DNA of 25,756 nucleotides. Source: a virus. The position numbers were made by a program, and so were the translations under genes. Position 1 is the first letter of the stretch, and each line of letters begins with the position of its first letter. The notes below the pieces were generated by a model, which searched no databases, was not told the origin of the DNA, and saw nothing but the letters and a program-made list of their open reading frames with translations. Below are positions 8,001 to 15,572 of the stretch, piece after piece. Location of the stretch: positions 1 to 25,756 of IMG/VR virus record IMGVR_UViG_3300008952_000270; one strand, 5' to 3'.

Positions 8001-11000
8001 GATGATGTTGACGAAATGCCCGCCAACCCTTCTCTTTGTGCCACAGAAGAAGACCTGCGGAATTTTTGTGATCTCCGCGCGCGACTTCTTGATGGGCGAT
8101 CTTCGCGAGAGCAGAGCGATCTAATGTGTGAACAAGCGAATGACGATATACTGCAGGCATTACGAGACGCAGCGAATGCCATGGATGATCCCATGGGGAA
8201 TGCCTTAAGCGATCCTATGGTTTCAGATCCTGGCTGTGATAATGGCTTGTTGCCTTTTGAGCCAGAAGAATTGGTAACTGCCACCGCTATCGCACTAAGC
8301 GGAGAATCGGACAATATCTCCGCGGCCTTTTCGGAGGATATGATGTCCAGTGATTCTGATGCGCCTGGCTTTCTTAACATGGTCTTAAGTGACACAATGG
8401 GTTCCGCCCTTTCGCTGCACCACACATTAGCCGAGAACAGGAGCAATTATGTAAACTTTTATATCGATGGCTTCTTCGATGATGACGATCAGTATGGACA
8501 GTTTCCCGCTACCGTTGCCCCCTGGTTGATAACTCAGCTTAAGAAGATACCCTCGGTTGCTATTTTTGATACTAATAATGAGATTGGAGAAGACAAGGTG
8601 GTTACTAAAACTTATGCTAGCCTAGGTCTTTCTCTGTTCGGAGGAGTCCAGACTGTAGATCTTCCTGATTTTGGGTATAATACAACAGTAGGTATTGACG
8701 TTGAAAATGAAGAAATAACATTTACACGTTTGGCCCGCAAAGCGCAGCCTGACGTTTTATTGCCATTTGAGGATAATAACTTTGGAATGTCCGAACATGT
8801 TGGTGTTAATCCGGCCTATGGATTTACTATAGCCGCCTTTTTTGGAGAGATTGAAGAAAAAACTGAAAATGATTCAACCATTCCAAGAAATATAGAGGGA
8901 GATAATGTAAGAGTGAGAATAATTGATTATAACAATCCCTACGCACTGCAGATTCCTCCGGAGGTAAGTTCCATGGGCAAGATCGGTGCCTCCCAATGGC
9001 TGTTAACTCAAGCATCGGCAGATATAGCTGCCAGCTTGGCAGACGGCTCGGCTTTATCAACGGCGGAATCCTCAACCAATATTGTCGACTACGATTTTGC
9101 CGCATCCCGAGCTTATGAATTCCTTTCAGTCGAAAATACGCTTGATGAGTTTGACTTATCTTCATATCCCCAATGGGCCCTCTCTTTTGAGAGTCCAACT
9201 TCCTATTCCCCTCCTTTAACAATGTTTATGGAGATAGCCCAGATGGCCGGCTTAAGCTTAACAGGTTTCCGCGATAGATTAAAGGGTATTTATGATACTG
9301 TTCAGCAGAATATCTATAATAACATAGCGAATACAATCGCCAGCAACACCGCCGCCTTTACTTATGGTGCCACTTACGATCCTCTTAACGAGGAAATGTT
9401 ATCTTATGTTGTGAAATCTGAACAAACCGACTCAGATGCCGGCACTAACTATTATGATGCAAAGATTAATGGTGAAAAATTGACCGAAGAAAATATGATT
9501 CTGGGAGTAAGCCATGATCAATTTATGAATGGTTCTGAGGCCCGAGTTCTCTACTTGGACCCCGCTCAATATGGCGGAACTTATTTAAAGCCTCCTCTTT
9601 ATATTAAGCCGTTAAAGGTGCAGGGATGGATAGGGCTTTTAGACGTGCTATATCCTATGGGCCCCGGCTGCGGCTCGGGAAGTAATGATGCAATAAACTT
9701 TGAAGATATTATCAAGGAGGCTTCTGAACAATATCGAAATCTCCCCGATGATGAACGATTGTCAGTCGATGAGTGTTCCTTTGAAGTACCCTATAATAAG
9801 CTCCTCACACGACTTGGAACTGTGCAGGCGCAGTCTTGTATTCAGTCTGCTTGTCGGCTATTTGCTGCAGTGCATTTAATAAAAGCCATGGCAACAATTA
9901 CCAAGTTTAAGCCCGATTTTGATAAAATGTATAGCCCCTTATACGCTCAGTTTATTGTGGAAGATATGGAAGAAGTTCTTACTACCCCTACGAGAAATTC
10001 TTTAATTTTTAGAAGTTCCACTAAAGATAATGAATTCTGGTATAAATTTTTAGAATTAACTGTACAGACCTACGGCCGCCTAGTGGACGAAGGCAAGATT
10101 ATAGATCCTCCGTCGCACGTCTTGAACGTTTTAGAAAGATTAAATGAGAAACAGGCCGCCTACAGATATCCCACAGTAAAACAATTTCGTTCTTTACGCC
10201 GCGGCGGAGATCCGCTCGCTAAAAGTGTGACGACAATTGGTCAATACAGAGAAGCAAAGAAAATCGAATTTCTTCACTCCACCTCGGAGGACGCGAAGAT
10301 TGTGGTAGCCGAGATGATTAAAAAAGAATTAAATATTGTAGGAGAGAATATTACCAAAAACTTATCCTCCTTGGATCTTGAGCCGGATTATAATGATGCT
10401 GCTTCTTACTTTTTAACTGAATTATGCCAAAGTAATTTAGAAGCAGCCTTAAACAAGCCGCTTAAAGAAGAGGTAAAAAGTCTACCAACAGAGCCAGGAA
10501 ACAGCTATTACACTCACGGAAATGAGTTTATTATTAGTGAAGGTGACTATGACACCGATTTATACGATGAAAATTATGTAGGCTATTATCATATACATGA
10601 GGGGATTAACGGAATTGAATATATGGTCGGAGAATATCATACGACCGAGGATCATCCGATATTAAAGCCTGTGGCAGGAGAATTGGTAATTCCCATTGGT
10701 GATTTAATTGATTATGAGGGCATGGAAGACTACTCCACCACTCCGTCAGAGTCGCAGCCATTTATCTTAGAAAAATATATCTCCATAAACGGAACCAAGC
10801 ACTCTACATCGGAGGCGATGGAAATTATTAAGAGCAATCCGAGCACCTCCAATATTTCCGATATTTACCCCGGAACCCTAGAAATAATGTACCGCTCTTC
10901 CCTTTTAGATGTTGTTAGTGCTAAAACCTCTGAGGGTCTAGAAGGCGCACTCCCATCTGAAATGTGGGACGAGGCCATCGGTCTCAGTGGAGAATTGGGG

Positions 11001-11825
11001 GTTAGATATGGAATCCAACTATCTTTATTGATTGATGAGAGTAGCGCTCTCGGCGATGTCGGAACTAAAAGCGAAGCAGTAAAGATTGAATTATTGAGTG
11101 TTGAGATGGATGTATTAGATAAAACAATCGGTGAAATAATTCCCTTTGAAGGAGATAGCTATCAGCTGTTATGCATGATAAATAAATTAAAAAAGGACCC
11201 AAAATTCAAGTTAATAACAGATTACGTCTTTCCAGTTAAAAAGCATATTTCTTTGATGGCTATTTATAATAATTTGGCATTCGTTCCATCGATAGGACAG
11301 ATTACGATCAATCCTTTTATCGAAATAGCTCCTTCTGATACTTTTGTAATGCCAGAGGGTGATAATACACCCGGGGTTTCAGTGGCGGTTGATAATAATT
11401 ATGAAGTTACCTATTCCACCAATGACGCGTGGTCTTCTTTATTATACCGTGTTTTAAATACGCCCGCAGTCCGTGCTGCTAAATTCGATAACTGGGAAGT
11501 AGAAATATTAGGAAGAACTAGAGATGTAATTAAAGAGTCTTTGGAGCGCGCCTACAATTCGGCCGACGAAGATTTTAGCACAATGTTGAATAATGCCTTC
11601 GCCCCAGGCCGGAAATTAGGCAGAAGAAACAATCGTTCAAGCCGCCGATCATCGGATGCTAATATGAACAGGCGCGGCCTTTCGGTATCCGCTATTGCTG
11701 CGCTAAAGAACAAATTAAAGCCCGACGCAGCCACAGCCGCAAGCGATATACTATCCAGAACACAGAGAAAACAAACAATAAATAATCCGTTTGATGCTGA
11801 AGGTTCTTTGTGCAAGAAAGGTTAA
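5082..11825 (+). CDS. Giant baseplate/tail structural protein (2,247 residues), function unassigned
   Basis: One uninterrupted frame with GAGGA 6 bases before the ATG. Order of visible regions: an N-terminal four-cysteine block (Cys24, Cys36, Cys39, Cys65, with CPGC and a following PNTNYIAPDW); an acidic linker at about 159-200; a helical region with two hydrophobic stretches at about 523-543 (LPIIAAAALAAMGVEAYG) and 787-818; a long mixed region; a His-containing block at 1826-1860 (YYHIHEG, MVGEYH, DHPIL) that I have seen in other aquatic phage structural proteins; and a basic Arg/Ser/Asn tail from about 2172. Its place immediately before gp25 and gp6 suggests a baseplate wedge or initiator role (T4 gp7 is the largest wedge protein). 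A tape-measure role is an alternative because of length, but the protein is not uniformly helical. I do not recognise a named family for the whole chain. Confidence 0.8.
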   Translation: MAESKFLKYQDGFRASSDNLHDSCEETEVSQATSSCPGCIPNTNYIAPDWKSLDRTRPWFNERTCTYYITMDTTEVKTIPYSGSSTEENEDFISSLYAEYTSAAADNMLIGINKMSDIGTRAQLEPHLKGEKYYLDANPSSFLKLLYSIDFDTMESLGIPAVDSETEDEQADIDNEEAASDESVEDLAQSSHSVTFEDNDFMNGLKRLQDALLLYNKQYKRLQALDSQTFIYEKDKSVFPLMQVALNITKIRDAVATFMENKGYIFPAQPALFSGKTIRGGQANKKITKLTLSFKGDYRLNTIEVAFAGCPGETVTYRGKRLRRLKKTRALKSTSAMAYIAAYHDMMPDLEARKPMSFIDFLIKHTYPIIELSAGWPRKDPNLIIDGFEFPIRCSALGTFLSNQNITLGQDLMDQEFSLRDSLEHTFERTTNRRGLQAWQEQQAELGTIFSPTQIDRDYIKGLAMTQSSLRINVDDQTYSVCGQDFDLGFIDDLKEFLDRLKEDGLKEMLLETIRSLMKGIDLKTALPIIAAAALAAMGVEAYGRLYERMPGHMRNKIDQIVKRKIAEYNSHIHALAQEHGYRAEYYGTEIVEAMAEEDATTTHGFVDIGYINSLVADDTNGLEFFRPWELMRELKEQGVAMAKGSAATPNLNPQKLKNGITLNASQKKVRTLAKKYTSSKEQEGAIEKAKDSAAIMAFFIEATPDAFAGDSIYDLLELLDGVPGARLLGAFLRAADFPDTPILKGGFLEWMNDRTASPMFRGQRNLRIPYTHNPAMIRAKLMDFTSFLFELARLAVQKAIMLAIAKLIQVACQAINKGPKDAIDTLKGLKNCKEGFKDSFSKIIEDGIVRYAEQPLQDAQDVLQQDQTLACTTLEMFQKFGGGAPALANPDTVFSFIEDLSCSLTRKEMMSAFLGDTSENTNQLVEALVDNQYPNLSDTFNNVGSPGNFFKAMGDTFPPEFRNKLQDFVDRLDDVDEMPANPSLCATEEDLRNFCDLRARLLDGRSSREQSDLMCEQANDDILQALRDAANAMDDPMGNALSDPMVSDPGCDNGLLPFEPEELVTATAIALSGESDNISAAFSEDMMSSDSDAPGFLNMVLSDTMGSALSLHHTLAENRSNYVNFYIDGFFDDDDQYGQFPATVAPWLITQLKKIPSVAIFDTNNEIGEDKVVTKTYASLGLSLFGGVQTVDLPDFGYNTTVGIDVENEEITFTRLARKAQPDVLLPFEDNNFGMSEHVGVNPAYGFTIAAFFGEIEEKTENDSTIPRNIEGDNVRVRIIDYNNPYALQIPPEVSSMGKIGASQWLLTQASADIAASLADGSALSTAESSTNIVDYDFAASRAYEFLSVENTLDEFDLSSYPQWALSFESPTSYSPPLTMFMEIAQMAGLSLTGFRDRLKGIYDTVQQNIYNNIANTIASNTAAFTYGATYDPLNEEMLSYVVKSEQTDSDAGTNYYDAKINGEKLTEENMILGVSHDQFMNGSEARVLYLDPAQYGGTYLKPPLYIKPLKVQGWIGLLDVLYPMGPGCGSGSNDAINFEDIIKEASEQYRNLPDDERLSVDECSFEVPYNKLLTRLGTVQAQSCIQSACRLFAAVHLIKAMATITKFKPDFDKMYSPLYAQFIVEDMEEVLTTPTRNSLIFRSSTKDNEFWYKFLELTVQTYGRLVDEGKIIDPPSHVLNVLERLNEKQAAYRYPTVKQFRSLRRGGDPLAKSVTTIGQYREAKKIEFLHSTSEDAKIVVAEMIKKELNIVGENITKNLSSLDLEPDYNDAASYFLTELCQSNLEAALNKPLKEEVKSLPTEPGNSYYTHGNEFIISEGDYDTDLYDENYVGYYHIHEGINGIEYMVGEYHTTEDHPILKPVAGELVIPIGDLIDYEGMEDYSTTPSESQPFILEKYISINGTKHSTSEAMEIIKSNPSTSNISDIYPGTLEIMYRSSLLDVVSAKTSEGLEGALPSEMWDEAIGLSGELGVRYGIQLSLLIDESSALGDVGTKSEAVKIELLSVEMDVLDKTIGEIIPFEGDSYQLLCMINKLKKDPKFKLITDYVFPVKKHISLMAIYNNLAFVPSIGQITINPFIEIAPSDTFVMPEGDNTPGVSVAVDNNYEVTYSTNDAWSSLLYRVLNTPAVRAAKFDNWEVEILGRTRDVIKESLERAYNSADEDFSTMLNNAFAPGRKLGRRNNRSSRRSSDANMNRRGLSVSAIAALKNKLKPDAATAASDILSRTQRKQTINNPFDAEGSLCKKG

Positions 11826-11846
11826 AAATAAAACTGTTTTCTAATT

Positions 11847-11866
11847 AGAAGAGGATCTATGTAATG
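11847..11866 (+). promoter_or_regulatory. Ribosome site and start-stop-start arrangement at gp25
   Basis: AGAAGAGGA (11847-11855) is followed by ATGTAATG. The first ATG (11859) is followed at once by TAA (11862-11864), whose last A begins the ATG of gp25 at 11864. Spacing favours the second ATG (8 bases from GAGGA) over the first (3 bases), so 11864 is taken as the true start. Confidence 0.5.
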
Positions 11867-12229
11867 AAAAAATTAGGCGTTAAACTACCACTCACAAGAG
11901 ATACATCCGATGGATTTACCATGCTGCACAACATAGCGCAGATGTATCGTCAAAACTTAAAGATGCTAATTTTGACCAATCCAGGCGAACGCGTAATGGA
12001 GCCAAATTTTGGAGTAGGGATGAATCGATTCTTGTTTGAATCTTATGGAAGCGCCGTAAGAACTCAGATAGAAGAAAAAATACAGTCGCAAGTAAGCATT
12101 TATATACCAAATATTCAGATCCTATCAATGGATTTCGGAGAAAGCCAGGATGCGGGGATGCTCACTATAAAGATTAAGTATAACATTACCAATTTAGGAA
12201 TGGCAGATTCTCTTGCCATTACTATTTAA
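11864..12229 (+). CDS. 25: Baseplate wedge protein gp25
   Basis: A 121-residue protein of the gp25/W/XkdS family, the small wedge component that links the baseplate to the first sheath ring in contractile tails and in related injection machines. The core block at residues 37-59, with TNPGERVMEPNFGVGMNRFLFE, is the family signature; GERVMEP corresponds to the conserved surface loop. The remainder shows the expected alternating strand-helix pattern ending in strands (ILSMDFGE, LTIKIKYNI). Length fits the family (T4 gp25 is 132 residues). It precedes gp6 by 14 bases, and the two proteins are direct partners in the T4 wedge core. T4 keeps gp25 in a different gene cluster from gp6, so adjacency here is a compact arrangement closer to that of P2-like phages. 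Confidence 0.9.
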   Translation: MKKLGVKLPLTRDTSDGFTMLHNIAQMYRQNLKMLILTNPGERVMEPNFGVGMNRFLFESYGSAVRTQIEEKIQSQVSIYIPNIQILSMDFGESQDAGMLTIKIKYNITNLGMADSLAITI

Positions 12230-12243
12230 AATAGGGGATTTTT

Positions 12244-14040
12244 ATGGCCGATAATGATAAAAAAATCATTCCTATAGATTATACTCACAGAGAGTTTCAG
12301 TCTATACGAGAAGATTTGATGCAAATAGCACAGCGCTATTATCCAGACAACTTTCGTGATTTTAGCGAGGCATCTTTTGGTGCGTTAATGCTCGACGCTG
12401 TTGCCTATGTGGGAGATCAACTTAACTTTTATTTAGATTATAATATAAATGAGTGCTTTTTAGATACTGCTTATGGTGCTGGAAATATTATGCGCCACGG
12501 CCGCGCCCTCGGATATAAACAAACCGGCGCTAGCTCAGTATATGGCGAGGCTGCAATCTATATAATGGTTCCAGCACAAGCATCTGCATTGGGCCCCGAT
12601 CCCTTATATATCCCTATTATGAGAAAGGGTTCTCGATTTGCTAGTTTGAATGGAATGAACTTTATTTTAACTGAGGATGTAGATTTTAATAATCCTTCAA
12701 ACCCTGTTGTGGTCGGGCGCGTTGATGACACAACTGGCGCCCCCTCCCATTACGCAATTAAGGCATATGGAAATGTGGTCTCTGGAAAGTTTGCCACGCG
12801 CCGCATAAAGGTGGGTGGATATCAAAGATATCAACGCGCTAAAGTCTCCAGCCAATCGATCTCAGAAATAATCTCAGTTTATGATGAACAAGGCAATCAG
12901 TATTATGAAGTGGATTATCTTGCACAAGATATGGTTTATCAAGAAATTCCTAATGATAACTATAAGGAGGATAATGTTCCCTCAGTTATAAAGCCGCTGC
13001 TTGTTAGTCGTAAATTTATAGTAGAGCGAAGCACTCAAGGAACTTTTCTACAGTTTGGAAGCGGCGATTCTTCTGAATCAGGAGTAGTAGCCAACCCCCA
13101 ACAAGTGGCGATGAACTTATTTGGAAAAAGCTATGTAACTGATACAACTTTCGATCCTTCGCGCCTATCGAAAGATAGAAGTTATGGAATCGTCCCAACT
13201 AATACAACGTTGATAGTGAGCTATCGCATAGATAATCGTTTTAATAACAATCTTTCATCTGGCGCCCTGACCTCGGTAGTAGATGCCGCCCTGTCATTTA
13301 AAGATCGCGAACAGCTCACGGTTTCAAAAATAGTAGATATTAATGCATCTGTTGAAATAACTAACGAACGACCCATCGTTGGGGTAAATACGCCAACTAA
13401 TACTGCCGAACTCAAGTCGAGAATTATTGATACTTTTCCCACTCAGAATCGTGCTGTAACTCAGGCTGATTATGAGAACATTGCTTTAAGGATGCCCGGC
13501 AAGTTTGGTTCTGTCAAGCGTGTAAGTGTTCAGAAAGACCCAGATTCGCTAAAAAGAAATTTAAATATGTATGTTATTTCGGAAAACAATTTTGGTAAAC
13601 TGACCACAACTAATGCTGTTATAAAACAAAATTTAAAAACATGGCTAAATCAATATAGAATGATCAATGACACAATCGACATTTTAGATCCTTACATAAT
13701 CAACTTAGGAATTGAATTTGTGATAAAAGTATTGCCCACTGCAGACCGAAATGCCGCAATAGCTCAAGCTGTCAGCCGAATAAATCGTAAATTTTCTCGC
13801 GATTATTTTATTGGAGAACATTTTTATATTAGTGACATATATAGCGAACTTAAGCGCTCAAGAGATGTATTAGATGTGGTTAAAGTAAGGTTGATAAGCA
13901 AGTCGGGTGGTCAATATTCATATATAAACTTTTCAATTAATGAAAATCTTTCTCCGGAAGGTGATTATTTGATCTGTCCCAAAAATGCTATTTTTGAGAT
14001 TAAGTATCCTCCCACAGACATCAAAGGTAAGACTAGGTAA
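12244..14040 (+). CDS. 6: Baseplate wedge protein gp6 (baseplate J-like)
   Basis: A 598-residue protein matching T4 gp6 and the baseplate J superfamily, which dimerises to form the inner wedge ring of contractile-tail baseplates. The N-terminus carries the characteristic block with IDYTHREFQSIREDLM, FGALMLDAVAYVGDQLNFYL and a following Asn/Ala-rich helix (residues about 10-95). The C-terminal half has the family block NRAVTQADYENIALRMPGKF (about residues 401-420), followed by the GSVKRVSV strand. The last 30 residues, ENLSPEGDYLICPKNAIFEI with PPTDIKG, match the gp6 C-terminal arm of T4-like phages. Its length is slightly below the 660 residues of T4 gp6. GGGGA lies 5 bases before the ATG. 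Its TAA overlaps the next ATG by one base. Confidence 0.93.
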   Translation: MADNDKKIIPIDYTHREFQSIREDLMQIAQRYYPDNFRDFSEASFGALMLDAVAYVGDQLNFYLDYNINECFLDTAYGAGNIMRHGRALGYKQTGASSVYGEAAIYIMVPAQASALGPDPLYIPIMRKGSRFASLNGMNFILTEDVDFNNPSNPVVVGRVDDTTGAPSHYAIKAYGNVVSGKFATRRIKVGGYQRYQRAKVSSQSISEIISVYDEQGNQYYEVDYLAQDMVYQEIPNDNYKEDNVPSVIKPLLVSRKFIVERSTQGTFLQFGSGDSSESGVVANPQQVAMNLFGKSYVTDTTFDPSRLSKDRSYGIVPTNTTLIVSYRIDNRFNNNLSSGALTSVVDAALSFKDREQLTVSKIVDINASVEITNERPIVGVNTPTNTAELKSRIIDTFPTQNRAVTQADYENIALRMPGKFGSVKRVSVQKDPDSLKRNLNMYVISENNFGKLTTTNAVIKQNLKTWLNQYRMINDTIDILDPYIINLGIEFVIKVLPTADRNAAIAQAVSRINRKFSRDYFIGEHFYISDIYSELKRSRDVLDVVKVRLISKSGGQYSYINFSINENLSPEGDYLICPKNAIFEIKYPPTDIKGKTR

Positions 14041-15572
14041 TGCTCAGAAGATATACTGCTAGCGCTGACACCACAATTGTCAATGCTTGGCCAATGGACG
14101 AGTTGACCACTCGCGCCACTGGATCAAACACGGGACGCGCCGATGTCATGGAAGTGTTCTCTATTTACGGCCGCTTTACTACGAGTTCACAGGAATTATC
14201 GCGCGCCCTCATCAAATTTCCTGTCGATCAGATTTCCTCAGAGCGAACCAGCGGAACTGTGCCCGCTAGCGGAAGCGTGAGTTTTTATTTGCGCCTATAC
14301 AACGCGCCTATCTCACGAACCAATCCTCGCGATTTTCGTATGGTTATTCAGCCGATATTTACCGCTTGGCAAGAGGGCGATGGCCTCGATATCTATAGTT
14401 ACGCGGATATAACCAATGGAAATGTCGGCGCCAACTGGATGAGTGCCTCCGCAACGGTTGGATGGAATTCGGTTTCGGGAGGTGGCGACTGGCTATCAAG
14501 TTCGGCTGATTATAGATATGAGTCTTATTTTGACCGCGGTACTGAGAACATTGAAGTAGATATTACTCCGCTTGTAGAGAGATGGATTAAAGGTGCCGGC
14601 GGAGGCGGAATTGCAAATTATGGCCTTGGAGTTAAATTATCAGCCAGCTATGAAGCATATGCAACTGGCGGCGTAGGGGATGATCAATCTGTTCAGAAAA
14701 ACGTTGGAGGCGCTACGAAGTCTTACTATACTAAGCGCTTCTTTTCAAGAGGCTCTCAATATTGGTTTATGCGCCCCGCGATCGAAGCTCGTTGGGATGA
14801 TGTCGAGCGCGATGACCGCGGAAACTTCTTTTTCAGTAGTTCTCGTGCCCCGGCCGCGGATAATTTAAATACAATTTATTTTTACAACTATCTTCGCGGC
14901 AGGTTGGTGAATCTGCCTGATGTTGATGATGGCACATTACTAATAAGTTTATACTCTGGTTCTACCTATGATACGCATCCTGACACCTCTAAATTGACGC
15001 TCTATGATGGGCAGACAAGTATGACTGGAGGCTGGATTGCTACTGGAGTTTACACCTGTTCTATAGGAATCGTTTCCTCATCTACTAAAACATTGTATGA
15101 TGTGTGGCATTCTGGGGGCACTCAATACTACACGGGATCAATACTGCCTCAGCTATTTGGAGGCGGAAATACCAATGCTAGTCCCAGCTATATCCTTAAC
15201 ATTAGCAATTTAAAAGATAAATATTTTTCCAACGAGACTGCTCGAATGACTTTATATGCGAGAGAAAAATATTGGAGTCCCACTGTCTATACGAGAGTGA
15301 CCACGCCAGCGCCCGTAAGCTCTATTGTGAGCGCATCTTATCGTGTTTATCGAGTTTTAGATGGGTATAGTGCCATTGATTACGGAACAGGTTCTGATTT
15401 TCATACAGGTCTTTCATATGACATCTCTGGAAATTATTTTGATTTAGATATGAGGCTATTGCAGCCCGGCTATGCTTATGGGCTGAAATTTGCATTTTAT
15501 GACGCGCGTCTAAAGTCATGGCAAGAGCAAGATCAGGTATTTAAGTTTAGAGTAGAAGATTATGAGTATTAA
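14040..15572 (+). CDS. Beta-rich virion protein with DNRLRE/CBM96-like N-terminal domain
   Basis: A 510-residue protein coupled to gp6 through TAATG. Residues 1-205 show the DNRLRE/CBM96-like pattern: an opening ADTTI strand, RALIKFPVDQI, a FYLRLYN strand, an FTAWQEGDG block, then IEVDITPLVERWI and NYGLGVKLS. In bacteria this fold is found in extracellular, often carbohydrate-binding or stalk-forming proteins. Residues about 280-390 form a strand-rich middle region (LVNLPDVDDGTLLISLYSG, then GVYTCSIGIV). The C-terminal 120 residues contain REKYWSPTVY, YRVYRVLDGY and LSYDISGNYFDLDMRLLQPG with a closing QVFKFRVED, blocks I recognise from uncharacterised aquatic phage structural proteins. It has no signal peptide. 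It lies between gp6 and the giant LamG protein, so a baseplate-periphery or fibre-connector role is inferred. The exact role is unknown. Confidence 0.75.
   Translation: MLRRYTASADTTIVNAWPMDELTTRATGSNTGRADVMEVFSIYGRFTTSSQELSRALIKFPVDQISSERTSGTVPASGSVSFYLRLYNAPISRTNPRDFRMVIQPIFTAWQEGDGLDIYSYADITNGNVGANWMSASATVGWNSVSGGGDWLSSSADYRYESYFDRGTENIEVDITPLVERWIKGAGGGGIANYGLGVKLSASYEAYATGGVGDDQSVQKNVGGATKSYYTKRFFSRGSQYWFMRPAIEARWDDVERDDRGNFFFSSSRAPAADNLNTIYFYNYLRGRLVNLPDVDDGTLLISLYSGSTYDTHPDTSKLTLYDGQTSMTGGWIATGVYTCSIGIVSSSTKTLYDVWHSGGTQYYTGSILPQLFGGGNTNASPSYILNISNLKDKYFSNETARMTLYAREKYWSPTVYTRVTTPAPVSSIVSASYRVYRVLDGYSAIDYGTGSDFHTGLSYDISGNYFDLDMRLLQPGYAYGLKFAFYDARLKSWQEQDQVFKFRVEDYEY

Noticed and set aside
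7979-8446. 155-codon open frame on the minus strand
   Set aside because: It is antisense to the continuous 2,247-residue coding frame, has Ser/Arg-rich shadow composition, and lacks a convincing ribosome site or neighbour.
8827-9222. 131-codon open frame on the minus strand
   Set aside because: It is fully inside the 2,247-residue gene on the opposite strand, has no recognisable motif, and all supported genes are on the + strand.
11826-11863. Possible promoter or terminator in the longest gap between genes (38 bases)
   Set aside because: The stretch is AT-rich but shows no hairpin with a T run and no clear -10/-35 or TATAAATA box; it is explained by the ribosome site for gp25.
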